Shown here: piece after piece, positions 47,025 to 59,032 of the stretch
How positions within the stretch are numbered: the first letter of the stretch is position 1
Layout: each line of letters starts with the position of its first letter
From: Cellulomonas sp. KH9
GTDB taxonomy: Bacteria > Actinomycetota > Actinomycetes > Actinomycetales > Cellulomonadaceae
Reading direction: 5' to 3'
Length of the DNA stretch: 64,000 nucleotides
Assembly: GCF_900114185.1 (NCBI RefSeq)
Contig: NZ_FOSE01000001.1
Span: 645,749-709,748 of the forward strand
Program-made: the position numbers and the translations under genes
The notes under the pieces: model-generated
What the model was told of the DNA's origin: nothing
What the model saw: the letters and a program-made list of their open reading frames with translations, nothing else
The model's database searches: none

Positions 47025-48809
47025 TCACGCGTCCGCGTACGACTCCACCACCGCCAGGTCCAGCGCGAACTCGACGGGTGCCGAGCCGAACAGCAGCCGC
47101 CCCGCCTCGTCGGCCGCGTCCCGCACGGCCTGCGCGACCTCCTCGGCGTCCGCCGCGGGGGAGTGGACCACCACCTCGTCGTGCAGGAAGAACACGAGGT
47201 GCGCGCGCCCGTCACCGATCTCCCGCAGCCGGCGGCGCAGCGCCGCGAGCCAGCACAGCGCCCACTCCGCGGCCGTGCCCTGGACGACGAAGTTGCGCGT
47301 GAACCGGCCGCGGTCGCGCGCCCGCCGTCGGGCGTCGCGCACGTCGTCGGGGTCCGCGCCCTCGGCGCCCGCCGCACCCAGGTGGTCGAGGAACGCGGCG
47401 CTCGCGGGCGGTGACGTGCGACCCAGCCACGTCGAGACCGGCTCACCGCGCTCACCGGCACGCGCGGCGGCCTCGACCAGCGCGACCGCCCGCGGGTACG
47501 CCCGGGTCAGCCGGGGCATGAGCATGCCGGCCGTGCCCGTGGTGGCGCCGTAGATCGCACCGAGCAGGGCGTACTTGGCGTCCGTGCGGGTGGGCACCGT
47601 GCCCGCGTCGGCGATGCGCTGGTAGAGGTCCGACCCGCGAGCGGCCTCGGCCATGGCACGGTCGCCGGACAGGGCCGCCAGCACGCGCGGCTCGAGCTGC
47701 GCGGCGTCGGCGACGACCAGGCGCCAGCCGTCGTCGGCGCGGGCGGCGGCCCGCAGCGACGCGGGCAGCTGCAGCGCCCCGCCGCCGTCGGTGGCCCAGC
47801 GGCCGGTGACGACACCCCCGACGACGTACGTGGGCCGGAACCGTCCGTCGTGCACCCACGCGTCCAGCCACGCCCAGCCGTTCGCGCTGAGCAGGCGCGA
47901 CAGGCGCTTGTACTCCAGCAGCGGCTCGACGACGGGGTGGTCGAGCTCGCGGATCTCCCACTTGCTGGTGGAGCCCACCGAGAACCCCTGCCGGCGCAGC
48001 GCCGCGAGCAGGTGGGGCTGCGAGTCGGGGTTGAGACGGGGGTCGTCCAGCAGCTCACGGATCCGCCCGACCAGCTCCTCCAGCCGGCGGGGGCGCCCGC
48101 CGCCCGCGGGCCGGGGGCCGACCAGTGCCGTCAGCAGCTCGTCGTGCCGCACGGGGTCCCACGGCAGGCCGTCGTGCTGCATCTCCGCGGCCAGCAGCGC
48201 GCCCGTGGACTCCGCGGCCAGCAGCAGCCGCAACCGGCCGGGCCGGGTGGACCCGGCGACCGCGGCGAGCTGGTCGCGCAGCTCCGCGAGCAGGTCGGGG
48301 CCGTCGTCGGGGTCGTCGGCCGGTGCGGCGTCGGGGTCGTGGACCGGCGCCGCGTCGGTGGGCCGCTGCCCGGGCGGCGTGCCGGCGCCGGGCCCCGCCG
48401 CGGGCCCCGCCGCCGGTGGCGCGTCGTCGGTGAGCTCGCGCAGCGCGTCGAGCAGGTCCGGCTCGCGGGGTGCCTCCTCGTGCGGCGCCGGTGCGTCGAA
48501 CGGGCCCGGGGGTGCGTTCTGCAGCCGTGACCCGGCCGCCGTCGCGGCGTGCCGCAGGATCGCGTGGCACAGCCGCAGGTCGTGGCACCGGTCCACGCGC
48601 ACGCCGGCGGCGATCAGCGCGGGGTACCAGCGGCGCGTGTCGTCCCACACCCAGCGCGGGCCGTGCTCGGCCTCGACCCGGGCGACCGCCGCCGGCAGCG
48701 CGTCGGTGTCGACCACGCGCGACCCGGTGGGCGCCGCGTCGGCGTCCAGCGAGGTCAGGGTGACGGTACGACCGCGCGGGTCACCGGTGAGCAGGACGTA
48801 CGCGGGCAC
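47025..48809 (-). CDS. PolA-like protein, bifunctional 3'-5' exonuclease/DNA polymerase type
   Basis: 594 residues, an actinobacterial family A polymerase without the 5' nuclease. The polymerase motifs are recognisable but divergent: motif A VVADAAQLEPRVLAALSGD (Asp and Glu kept), O-helix DAKYALLGAIYGATTG, and motif C FFLHDEVVVHSP. The N-terminal 190 residues hold a weak exonuclease-like region interrupted by an Ala/Pro/Asp-rich insert (about 100-150); I see no clear DxE exonuclease triad. GTG start at 48809. Probably a repair or translesion enzyme in addition to the main PolA, which is not in this window. Confidence 0.85.
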   Translation of the reverse strand: MPAYVLLTGDPRGRTVTLTSLDADAAPTGSRVVDTDALPAAVARVEAEHGPRWVWDDTRRWYPALIAAGVRVDRCHDLRLCHAILRHAATAAGSRLQNAPPGPFDAPAPHEEAPREPDLLDALRELTDDAPPAAGPAAGPGAGTPPGQRPTDAAPVHDPDAAPADDPDDGPDLLAELRDQLAAVAGSTRPGRLRLLLAAESTGALLAAEMQHDGLPWDPVRHDELLTALVGPRPAGGGRPRRLEELVGRIRELLDDPRLNPDSQPHLLAALRRQGFSVGSTSKWEIRELDHPVVEPLLEYKRLSRLLSANGWAWLDAWVHDGRFRPTYVVGGVVTGRWATDGGGALQLPASLRAAARADDGWRLVVADAAQLEPRVLAALSGDRAMAEAARGSDLYQRIADAGTVPTRTDAKYALLGAIYGATTGTAGMLMPRLTRAYPRAVALVEAAARAGERGEPVSTWLGRTSPPASAAFLDHLGAAGAEGADPDDVRDARRRARDRGRFTRNFVVQGTAAEWALCWLAALRRRLREIGDGRAHLVFFLHDEVVVHSPAADAEEVAQAVRDAADEAGRLLFGSAPVEFALDLAVVESYADA

Positions 48810-48842
48810 GCCCCATCCTCGCGCGCCCCACCGACAGCGGCG

Positions 48843-49241
48843 TCACTCCTCGCGGCTGGAGAGCACGCAGAACTCGTTGCCGTCGGGGTCGGCCAGCACC
48901 GTCCACGACACGTCCGGCCCCTGACCGACGTCCGCGAGCGTGGCCCCCAGGTCGAGCAGCCGGGCGATCTCGGCCTCGCGGTCGTCCGAGGTGTGCGGTG
49001 CCAGGTCCAGGTGCAGCCGGCTCTTCGCCGTCCTGTCGTGGTCGACCTGGACGAAGCACAGGCCGGGCGGCACCTGGTGGAAGGGGAGGGCCGACCCGAG
49101 GTCGGGGGCCCACGGCGGCAGCACGCCGGCCTCGTCGTCCGCGTAGCGCGCGTAGTCCCAGCCGAGCGCGTCGGCCCACCACCGGGCCAGCGCGTGCGGG
49201 TCACGGGACTCGATCACGGTCGTGTACCAGCGCAGCGGCAT
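48843..49241 (-). CDS. VOC-superfamily (glyoxalase-like) protein
   Basis: 132 residues, two beta-alpha-beta-beta-beta modules. VIESRDPHALARWWADALGW begins module 1 and RLHLDLAPHTSDDREAEIAR plus DPDGNEFCVL typify module 2. This variety is common in actinobacteria and has no defined substrate; resistance or lyase activity cannot be assumed. GAGGAG lies before the ATG at 49241. Adjacent to but separate from the PolA-like gene. Confidence 0.82.
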   Translation of the reverse strand: MPLRWYTTVIESRDPHALARWWADALGWDYARYADDEAGVLPPWAPDLGSALPFHQVPPGLCFVQVDHDRTAKSRLHLDLAPHTSDDREAEIARLLDLGATLADVGQGPDVSWTVLADPDGNEFCVLSSREE

Positions 49242-49322
49242 CGGTGCTCCTCGGACGTGCTCCTCGGGCGTGCTCCGGTCGGGTGCCGACGACGCTACCG
49301 GCGGCCACCCACACCCGTCGCG

Positions 49323-49649
49323 TCAGCGGGCGAGGGCCGTCCGGACCGCCTCGCCGGGCACCGCGAGCAGCGCACTGCCCTCCGCACCGTCGAGCGTCAC
49401 CACCAGGTCGGCGGTCTCGGGGTCGACGACCACCTCGATGGCGTCGTCGCCCCGCACCACGCCGGGCGTCGCCAGGGCCGCGGCGACGACCTCGCACGGC
49501 CACGTCCAGCGGGTGACCCCGCCCAGCTGCAGGAAGTGCACGACCAGGTCGGACCCCTCGCGGTGGACGGTCGTGGCCACCGTCGCGGACGTGTGCACCA
49601 GCACGCAGTCCGCCGAGGTCAGCACCGGTACGGCACCCGTCTCGCCCAT
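49323..49649 (-). CDS. Hypothetical protein
   Basis: 108 residues, no family recognised. The predicted secondary structure is mostly beta (LVVHFLQLGGVTRWTWPCEV, DAIEVVVDPETADLVVTL), with no signal peptide or membrane segment. GGGTGG lies near the ATG at 49649, and a reverse TACCGT -10-like box is at 49732-49727. Codon use matches the neighbours, so it is probably a real gene. No functional clue from position. Confidence 0.55.
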   Translation of the reverse strand: MGETGAVPVLTSADCVLVHTSATVATTVHREGSDLVVHFLQLGGVTRWTWPCEVVAAALATPGVVRGDDAIEVVVDPETADLVVTLDGAEGSALLAVPGEAVRTALAR

Positions 49650-49949
49650 GTCGCCACCCTCGCTGCTCGTCCTCGACGCCCGGGCGCTGCACCCGGCCGA
49701 CCGCGGGCCGAGCCGCGCCGGTTCGGACGGTAGCCGGGCCCGCCGACACAGGGGGGTGGATCGCGGGGTGAGATCCGGGGCGATCGGGTGATGCGGTCCC
49801 GGTGCCGACCCGCGCGGCCCGGCCGGGTGCCGCGCTGCCCGTCGGCGGCGTGCGCGCCGTCGCGTCACGGGCGGTTACCGCACCCGGCCCGACCTGCGTT
49901 AGCGTCATGCGGCCGGTCGCAACGATCCGAACGTCACAGAGGACCCTTC
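49650..49949. promoter_or_regulatory. Divergent promoter region ahead of the second GH3 gene
   Basis: 300 bases without a gene. TAGCGT at 49900-49905 is a forward -10 candidate for the GH3 gene at 49950; TACCGT (49732-49727) is its reverse counterpart for the hypothetical gene. GATCGC and GCGATC arms near 49759-49785 form a loose inverted repeat of doubtful value. No clear LacI operator was found. Confidence 0.35.
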
Positions 49950-52247
49950 GTGGACACGCTCCCGTACCAGGACCCGTCGCTGCCCGTCCCGGCGCGCGTC
50001 GCCGACCTGCTGAGCCGCATGACGCTGCCCGAGAAGGCGGGGCAGATGCTGCAGCTCGACGCCCAGCCGGGCGTGGAGGACCTGGTCCTCGAGAAGCACG
50101 TCGGGTCGATCCTGCACGCCTCGCCGCAGCGCGTGCTCGAGGCCCTGGACGCGGTCGAGCGCACCCGGTTGCGCATCCCGCTCCTCGTCGCCGACGACGC
50201 GATCCACGGCTACTCCTTCTGGCGCGGTGCGACGATCTTCCCCACCCAGCTCGGCGTGGCGGCGTCCTGGGACCCGGCGGCGGCCGAGGCCATGGCGCGC
50301 GTGACCGCGGTCGAGGTGTCGGCCACGGGTCTGCACTGGACCTTCTCGCCGGTCGTCTGCATCACGCGTGACCTGCGCTGGGGGCGGGTGAACGAGACGT
50401 TCGGCGAGGACCCGTTCCTGCTCGGTGAGCTCGCCGCCGCGATGGTGCGCGGCTACCAGGGCGACGGCCTCACGGACCCGACCGCCGTGCTCGCGTGCGC
50501 CAAGCACTTCGCCGGGTACTCCGAGACGCAGGGCGGACGCGACGCCTCCGAGGCCGACATCTCGCGCCGCAAGCTCCGCTCGTGGTTCCTGCCGCCGTTC
50601 GAGCGCGTCGCCCGCGAGGGCGCCCGCACGTTCATGATCGGCTACCAGTCCACCGACGGGGTCCCGATCGTCGTCAACAAGTGGCTGCTGCAGGACGTGC
50701 TGCGCGGCGAGTGGGGCTGGACCGGCACCCTCATCACGGACTGGGACAACGTCGGACGCATGGTCTGGGAGCAGAAGATCGCCCCGGACCACGAGCACGC
50801 CGCGGCGAGCGCCGTGAACGCCGGTAACGACATGGTCATGACGACGCCCGGGTTCTTCGAGGGCGTGCAGAAGGCGGTGGCCAACGGGCTGGTCGACGAG
50901 GCGCAGCTCGACGCCGCCGTCGCGCGCATCCTCACCGTGAAGTTCGAGCTGGGGCTCTTCGAGGACCCGCGCCGCCCGGACCCGGTCCGGCAGGCCGAGG
51001 TCATCGGGTCGGACGACCACCAGGACATCAACCTGCACGTGACGCGCCGCTCGCTGGTGCTGCTGCAGAACTCGGGCGTGCTGCCGCTGGGTGGTGGTCT
51101 GGTCTCGCAGCTGGACGGGCACGCCACGGCGCCCGACGGCGCCGCCCCGGCGCCGCTGCGCCTCGCGGTGGTCGGCCCCAACGCGGACGACGTCGACGCC
51201 CAGCTGGGCGACTGGGCCGGTCGCTCCGGCCAGGTCGACTGGATGCGCGAGTCCGGGCACCCGCGCGAGATGACCGAGACGGTCCTGGACGGGCTGCGCG
51301 GCCTGCTGCCCGAGAGCTGGGAGCTGACGTACGCGCGGGGCGCCGACATCGGCACATTGGGCCCGGACCCCGACGGTGAGTCCTACCCGGACGGGCAGCC
51401 CCGCATGCCCGTCATGCACGCCGCCGAGCCGGACCCCGTGATGATCGCCGAGGCCGTGGCCGCCGCGCAGGGCGCCGACCACGTGGTCGCCGTCGTCGGG
51501 GACACCATCGGTCTCATGGGCGAGACGCGGTCCACCGCGACGCTCGAGCTGGTGGGCGGGCAGGTCGCGCTGCTCGACGCGCTGGCCGCGACGGGCACCC
51601 CGATGACGGTGGTGCTCATCGCGTCCAAGCCGCTGGTGCTGCCGGAGTCGGCCCTGGGAGCGGACGCGATCGTGTGGGCCGCCAACCCGGGCATGCGCGG
51701 CGGGCGGGCGATCGCCGAGCTGCTGCTCGGCACGATCGAGCCGGCCGGTCGGCTGCCGCTGACCTTCCCGCGGCACGTCGGCCAGCAGCCCGTCTACTAC
51801 AACGGGCTGCGCGGTCAGCACGGCACCCGCTACGCCGACCTCACGCAGGACCCGGCGTTCGCGTTCGGTGAGGGGCTGTCGTACTCGACGGTCGAGTACA
51901 CGGACCTCACGGTGGCCACGCCGGTGCTCGGCCGCGACGACGTGGTCCGCGCGCAGGTCACGCTGACCAACACCGGGTCGCGTCCGTCGCACGAGGTCGT
52001 GCAGGTCTACGTCAGCGACCTCGTCACCTCGCTGACGTGGGCGGAGAAGGAGCTCAAGGCGTACCGGCACGTGGACGTGGCACCGGGGGAGTCCGTCGTG
52101 GTCGACGTCGAGGTGCCCGTGGCCGACTGCACGATCGTCGACGCCGAGGGTCGCCGCGTCGTCGAGCCCGGTGAGTTCGAGCTGCTCGTGGGGCGCTCGT
52201 CGCGGGACCGCGACCTGCTGCGCGGGGGCTTCGCCGTCACCGGCTGA
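49950..52247 (+). CDS. Glycoside hydrolase family 3, beta-glucosidase type
   Basis: 765 residues, no signal peptide, so intracellular. Classic GH3 layout: an N-terminal barrel with LLVADDAIHGYSFWRGATIF, the KHF motif (CAKHFAGYSETQGGRDASEA) and nucleophile Asp264 in LITDWDNV; a second alpha/beta domain; and a fibronectin III-like C-terminal domain (VTLTNTGSRPSHEVVQVY). It resembles BglX-type beta-glucosidases more than the GH3 at 3533 does. GTG start at 49950 with AGAGGA upstream. Convergent with a LacI gene. It probably hydrolyses cellobiose or other gluco-oligosaccharides. Confidence 0.9.
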   Translation: MDTLPYQDPSLPVPARVADLLSRMTLPEKAGQMLQLDAQPGVEDLVLEKHVGSILHASPQRVLEALDAVERTRLRIPLLVADDAIHGYSFWRGATIFPTQLGVAASWDPAAAEAMARVTAVEVSATGLHWTFSPVVCITRDLRWGRVNETFGEDPFLLGELAAAMVRGYQGDGLTDPTAVLACAKHFAGYSETQGGRDASEADISRRKLRSWFLPPFERVAREGARTFMIGYQSTDGVPIVVNKWLLQDVLRGEWGWTGTLITDWDNVGRMVWEQKIAPDHEHAAASAVNAGNDMVMTTPGFFEGVQKAVANGLVDEAQLDAAVARILTVKFELGLFEDPRRPDPVRQAEVIGSDDHQDINLHVTRRSLVLLQNSGVLPLGGGLVSQLDGHATAPDGAAPAPLRLAVVGPNADDVDAQLGDWAGRSGQVDWMRESGHPREMTETVLDGLRGLLPESWELTYARGADIGTLGPDPDGESYPDGQPRMPVMHAAEPDPVMIAEAVAAAQGADHVVAVVGDTIGLMGETRSTATLELVGGQVALLDALAATGTPMTVVLIASKPLVLPESALGADAIVWAANPGMRGGRAIAELLLGTIEPAGRLPLTFPRHVGQQPVYYNGLRGQHGTRYADLTQDPAFAFGEGLSYSTVEYTDLTVATPVLGRDDVVRAQVTLTNTGSRPSHEVVQVYVSDLVTSLTWAEKELKAYRHVDVAPGESVVVDVEVPVADCTIVDAEGRRVVEPGEFELLVGRSSRDRDLLRGGFAVTG

Positions 52248-52258
52248 GCCGGGCGGGC

Positions 52259-53317
52259 TCAGCGCGGGTCGGGCGCCGCGGCCCCGGCCGTGCTGGCCCG
52301 CACGACCAGCTCCGGCTGGAAGAGCACGCGCTGGTGCTCGGCACCGCGGCCCGCCGCGGCCTCCCGCAGCAGCAGGTCCGCGGCCGTCCAGCCGAGGGTG
52401 TGGGTGGGCTGCCGGACCGAGGTCAGGGGCACGGGCAGCATGCCGAGCACCGGGATGTCGTCGTACCCGACGAGGGCCATCTGCTCGGGCACCGCGACGT
52501 CGGCGCGCCGCAGGGCGCGCAGCGCGCCGAGCGCGAGGAGGTCGTTGGTGCAGAACGTCGCGGTCGGCCGGCGGGCGGGGCCGAGTGCCAGCAGCTCCGT
52601 CATCGCCGCGTCACCGGCGTCCGCGGTCATGGCGGGCACGGTCACCTCGGCGAGCACCGCGCCCGGGTCCAGGCCGGCGGCGGCGAGCGCCGCGACGGTG
52701 CCCGTGCGGCGGTCGGCGCACGGTCGCACGCCGCCCGGGCCGTTGACGAGCCCGATGCGGCGGTGGCCCAGCGCCAGGAGGTGCTCGGTCGCCAGGGCGG
52801 CGCCCCGCACGTCGTCGACGCCGACGCTCGAGACCTCGGCGACGTCCGACGGTGTGTCCAGGAGCACGACCTGCATGCCGCGGTCCCGCACCGCCAGCAC
52901 CTGGTCGATCGACGCGCGCGCCGGGCTGACCAGGATGCCCTGCACGCCGTGCTCCTCGTGCAGTCGCAGGTAGCGGGCCTCCCGCTCCGGGTCGGCGTCC
53001 GACGACGAGAGGACGAGCGTGTAGTCCTCCGGCGAGATCCGGTCCTCGACACCGCGCGCGATCCCGGTGAAGAAGGGGTTGGCGAGGTCCAGGACCAGCA
53101 CCCCCAGCATGTTCGCCGAGCCCACCCGCAGCTGGCGCGCCGACGCGTTGCGGACGAACCCCAGCTCCTCGATGACCGCCTGGACGCGGTCGCGGGTCGA
53201 CGAGGCCACGTGGTCGGGGCGGTTGAGGACGTTGGACACCGTCCCGACGGACACCCCTGCGCGTCGCGCGACGTCGGTGATCGACGGTCGTCGCGGTCGG
53301 TCGCCGTTCGTCGTCAT
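52259..53317 (-). CDS. LacI-family transcriptional regulator
   Basis: 352 residues. Helix-turn-helix SITDVARRAGVSVGTVSNVL near the N-terminus, then the usual sensor domain (NMLGVLVLDLANPFFTGIAR, and VALVGYDDIPVLG-like region near the end). The ATG at 53317 is chosen as the normal LacI start; an in-frame start at 53413 would add 32 residues. It is divergent from the xylanase gene and convergent with GH3, so it is the obvious candidate regulator of both. TAGCAT (53376-53371) is a reverse -10 candidate. Confidence 0.88.
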   Translation of the reverse strand: MTTNGDRPRRPSITDVARRAGVSVGTVSNVLNRPDHVASSTRDRVQAVIEELGFVRNASARQLRVGSANMLGVLVLDLANPFFTGIARGVEDRISPEDYTLVLSSSDADPEREARYLRLHEEHGVQGILVSPARASIDQVLAVRDRGMQVVLLDTPSDVAEVSSVGVDDVRGAALATEHLLALGHRRIGLVNGPGGVRPCADRRTGTVAALAAAGLDPGAVLAEVTVPAMTADAGDAAMTELLALGPARRPTATFCTNDLLALGALRALRRADVAVPEQMALVGYDDIPVLGMLPVPLTSVRQPTHTLGWTAADLLLREAAAGRGAEHQRVLFQPELVVRASTAGAAAPDPR

Positions 53318-56179
<2,862 letters not shown>

Positions 56180-56202
56180 CCCGGGCGGTCCCACCGGCAT
56201 CC

Positions 56203-56240
56203 GGTCCGCACCGTCGCCCGTGAGGGTGGCGGTGCGGACC
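56203..56240 (+). terminator. Xylanase terminator
   Basis: GGTCCGCACCG (56203-56213) pairs with CGGTGCGGACC (56230-56240), and further pairs with two G-U wobbles extend the stem to about 17 pairs around a four-base loop. It starts 24 bases after the stop codon. Confidence 0.75.
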
Positions 56241-56266
56241 TCGGGGCCCGGTCTCGGAGCCGGGGA

Positions 56267-56294
56267 GGGCCGGGCGGCAGGGGCCGCCCGGCCC
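56267..56294 (-). terminator. Terminator of the convergent ABC ATPase gene
   Basis: GGGCCGGGCGGC (56267-56278) pairs perfectly with GCCGCCCGGCCC (56283-56294) around AGGG. Together with the stem at 56203-56240 it makes a back-to-back terminator pair between convergent genes. Confidence 0.7.
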
Positions 56295-56341
56295 GCTCCG
56301 TGCGGGCGGGGTCGCCGACCGGTCGCCCGTCACGGTGCCGG

Positions 56342-57121
56342 TCAGGCGGGCGGGCGGCCGCCCGTCAGCTCGGGCAGCGAGGCCGCGATGGCCTGGGTGT
56401 CCGGGTGCTGCGGGTCCCGCAGGACGTCCCGCAGCGGGCCGGACTCCACGAACGTGCCGTCGGCCAGCACCAGCACGCGGTCGGTCAGGCGGTCGAGCAG
56501 CCGCACGTCGTGCGACGCGACCAGCAGCCCGATGCCGTCCGCGCGGACCAGGGCGCGGATGTCGTCGGCGATCTCCTCGCGCATCGACTGGTCGACGGCG
56601 GTGAGCGGCTCGTCGAGCAGGAGCAGGTCGGGCCGGGTCGCCAGGGCCCGGGCGATCGCGACGCGCTGCCGCTCGCCGCCGGACAGCGTGCCGACGCGCC
56701 GCGTGACGAAGCGGATGGGCAGGCCCACCACGGCCAGCGCCGCCTCGACGTCGTTGCTCGTGGTGCGACCGGCCTTCCGGGCCTCCTTGAACGCGTCGAG
56801 GATCGTCTCCTCGACCGTGCGCTGCACGTCGATCCCGGCCAGGCCGTTCTGGTGGACCGTGCGCAGGCGCGCCTTGACGTCCTTGCGGCGCCGGCGCGGG
56901 GTCTTGCCGACCGGCACCCCGCCGAGCGTGACGTGCCCCTGGCCGGCGCGCATGCCGCCGCCCAGGATCTCCACGAGCGTGGACTTGCCGACGCCCGAGC
57001 GTCCGAGCACGCCCAGGGCGTCGCCCGGACGCAGGGTGAGTGAGACGCCCGCCAGCACGGGCGGGCCGCCGTAGCCGGCCCAGACGTCGGTGGCCTCGAG
57101 GACTGCGGGGGTGCTGCTCAT
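56342..57121 (-). CDS. ABC transporter ATP-binding protein, peptide/nickel-like, partner unknown
   Basis: 259 residues. Walker A GRSGVGKST, Q-loop (RTVHQNGLAGI), signature LSGGERQR, Walker B LLLLDEPLTAVD and H-loop (VASHDVRLL) are all intact. The general form is close to DppF/NikE ATPases. No permease or binding protein lies nearby, so it serves a complex encoded elsewhere or works without one. The ATG at 57121 lacks a strong ribosome site. It is downstream of the multicopper oxidase gene in the same direction, after 318 bases. Confidence 0.82.
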   Translation of the reverse strand: MSSTPAVLEATDVWAGYGGPPVLAGVSLTLRPGDALGVLGRSGVGKSTLVEILGGGMRAGQGHVTLGGVPVGKTPRRRRKDVKARLRTVHQNGLAGIDVQRTVEETILDAFKEARKAGRTTSNDVEAALAVVGLPIRFVTRRVGTLSGGERQRVAIARALATRPDLLLLDEPLTAVDQSMREEIADDIRALVRADGIGLLVASHDVRLLDRLTDRVLVLADGTFVESGPLRDVLRDPQHPDTQAIAASLPELTGGRPPA

Positions 57122-57439
57122 GCGTCGGTGCTCGTCTCGTCTCGTCGTGGCGCCGTCCTGGCGCGCCTGCTGGTCCCAACGTACGGCCCCGCCGGATGGA
57201 TCCCCGCCACCACCGTCCGGCACACGTCGACGTCCGCCGGGAGGGACGGCGGACGCCGGGTGGTGGCGCGCCGGCCGGCGGGCGACGGGGGGCAGCCGCG
57301 GGCCCGTGCGCGTCGGGCGCACCAGGTGGTGCTGCGGTGGCGCCGCCTGATGCCGAGCAGGGTCCCACCCGCTGTCAGCAGGATGCCGTTGACCAGGGGC
57401 AGAGCGGTCGCGTCGGTCCCGGTCGACGCCAGGGCGCGG
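57122..57439 (-). other. Gap downstream of multicopper oxidase, with LAxTG-like open frame
   Basis: 318 bases without an accepted gene. On the reverse strand one frame stays open from the oxidase stop to the ATPase start. Near 57433-57330 it encodes ALASTG followed by a hydrophobic stretch (ALPLVNGILLTAGGTLLGI) and RRRHR, which looks like a sortase LAxTG sorting signal. It lacks a start and is offset by one base from the oxidase frame. It may be a frameshifted tail, a remnant or chance. Confidence 0.3.
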
Positions 57440-59032
57440 TCACCCGTGGTGGTGGCCGGCGCCCCCGCCCGGCGGCGCCCCGTCCCCGCCCGGCGGCGCC
57501 CCGTCCCTGCCCGGCGGCGCCCCGTCCCTGCCCGGCGGCGTGCCGTCCTCGTCGCGGGACGACCGCCCGCCCGTCGTGTCGTCCGGGTCCACGACGACGA
57601 GCTGGCCCATCATCCCCTGGTCCTCGTGCAGCAGCAGGTGGCAGTGGAACATGTACGGCACATCGGGGTCCGCGTAGTCCTCGAACCGCATGATCAGGCG
57701 GTACGTGCGGTTCGGTGCCAGGTAGACGGTGTCCTTCGCGCCGGCCAGTGCCGGCGGCGGCGCCTCGCCGTCGATGTCGAGGACCCGCATCTGCACGTCG
57801 TGCACGTGCAGGCTGTGCGGGAACGCGTTGCGGTTGCGGACCTCCCACACCTCCGTGGTGTCGAGCTCGGCGGTGACGTCGATGCGGTCCATGTCCATGC
57901 GGCGGCCGTTGATCGAGCGGTCCTGCAGCTCGAAGGTGCGCGTCACGTCCGCGTCCGCGGCGGACAGCGGCTCCAGGGTCGTCAGGGTCGACGCCACCTC
58001 GGGTGACGGGGCCAGGGTGGGCGCGGCGCGCAGCTCCAGGACGTCGAAGGTGTCCTGCGCGCCCATCGCGAAGCCCGCGACGACGCGCCCCAGGTCCGGT
58101 GGGTACGAGCGCAGCCGCACGGTCTCGCCGGGTGCCGCCGTGACGACGACCTCCGCCCGCTCGCCGGGCGACAGCTGGACGCGGGTGGTGGGCAGCGGCT
58201 CGGGCAGCAGGCCGCCGTCGGACGCGACCTGCAGGAACGAGCGGTCGTCCTCGAACCCGAACGCGTACGTGCGCGCCGTCGACCCGTTGAGCAGCCGCAG
58301 CCGCACCCGCTGCGTCGTCACCGGCAGGTGGGCGCCGCGCACGCCGTTCGTCGTCACCAGCGAGCCCAGGACCCCGAGCTCGCCGCCGGACATGTCGAGC
58401 GACCCGTCGCGGTCGACGTTCCGGTCCTGCACGACCACCGGCACGTCGTCGACGCCGTACTCCGTGGGCAGGCCCACGTCCGGCGCGGCGGGGTCGTCGA
58501 GCAGGAAGAACCCGGCCAGCCCGCGGTAGACGTGCTCCTGCGTCTCGCCGTGCGGGTGCGGGTGGTACCAGAGGGTCGCGGCGGGCTGGTCGACGCGCCA
58601 GGTCGGGCGCCACGTGGCACCGGGCTCGACGCTCTGGTGCGGGCCGCCGTCCATCGCGGCGGGCAGGTGCATGCCGTGCCAGTGCACGCTCGTCGCCTCG
58701 GGCAGCGTGTTGCGGACCTCGACGGCCACCTGCTCGCCGCGTGCCGCCCGCAGGGTGGGGCCGAGCAGGTCGCCGTCGAACCCCCAGGTGGGGGTGTCGA
58801 CGCCGGGGGTGAACTGCGTCGAGCCCTCCTGCGCGGTCAGCCGGAAGGTGCGGGTGCCGTCGGCGGCGACGCGCGACGGTGCGAGCGGGGGGACGGGCAG
58901 CGGGACGTCGAACGTCTCCGGCACGTCGACGGCCGAGACGGACACCTCGCTGCAGGCGCCTGCGCCCGCGGCCACCAGGAGGGCGACGGCCGCGGCCGCG
59001 GCGAGCCGACGCGCACCTCGGGCGCGACTCAC
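57440..59032 (-). CDS. Multicopper oxidase lipoprotein, CueO/bilirubin-oxidase-like
   Basis: 530 residues. Signal VALLVAAGAGAC gives a lipidated Cys, so it is surface-anchored. All four copper motifs are present: HWHGMHL, WYHPHPHGET, FPHSLHVHD and MFHCHLLLHEDQGMMG (type 1 Met ligand at the end). It may oxidise Cu(I), phenolics or lignin-related compounds. The C-terminus is a low-complexity tail of DGAPPGR heptads ending HHHG, encoded by 21-bp tandem repeats at 57467-57540. The GTG at 59032 overlaps the small membrane-protein stop by four bases. Confidence 0.9.
   Translation of the reverse strand: MSRARGARRLAAAAAVALLVAAGAGACSEVSVSAVDVPETFDVPLPVPPLAPSRVAADGTRTFRLTAQEGSTQFTPGVDTPTWGFDGDLLGPTLRAARGEQVAVEVRNTLPEATSVHWHGMHLPAAMDGGPHQSVEPGATWRPTWRVDQPAATLWYHPHPHGETQEHVYRGLAGFFLLDDPAAPDVGLPTEYGVDDVPVVVQDRNVDRDGSLDMSGGELGVLGSLVTTNGVRGAHLPVTTQRVRLRLLNGSTARTYAFGFEDDRSFLQVASDGGLLPEPLPTTRVQLSPGERAEVVVTAAPGETVRLRSYPPDLGRVVAGFAMGAQDTFDVLELRAAPTLAPSPEVASTLTTLEPLSAADADVTRTFELQDRSINGRRMDMDRIDVTAELDTTEVWEVRNRNAFPHSLHVHDVQMRVLDIDGEAPPPALAGAKDTVYLAPNRTYRLIMRFEDYADPDVPYMFHCHLLLHEDQGMMGQLVVVDPDDTTGGRSSRDEDGTPPGRDGAPPGRDGAPPGGDGAPPGGGAGHHHG
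57467..57540 (-). repeat. 21-bp tandem repeats coding for the oxidase tail
   Basis: Units start at 57467, 57488, 57509 and 57530 (last partial), each GCCCGGCGGCGCCCCGTCCC plus one variable base on the forward strand. They encode the DGAPPGR heptads. Such repeats are prone to slippage; a run of five C at 57462-57466 lies beside them. Confidence 0.7.
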
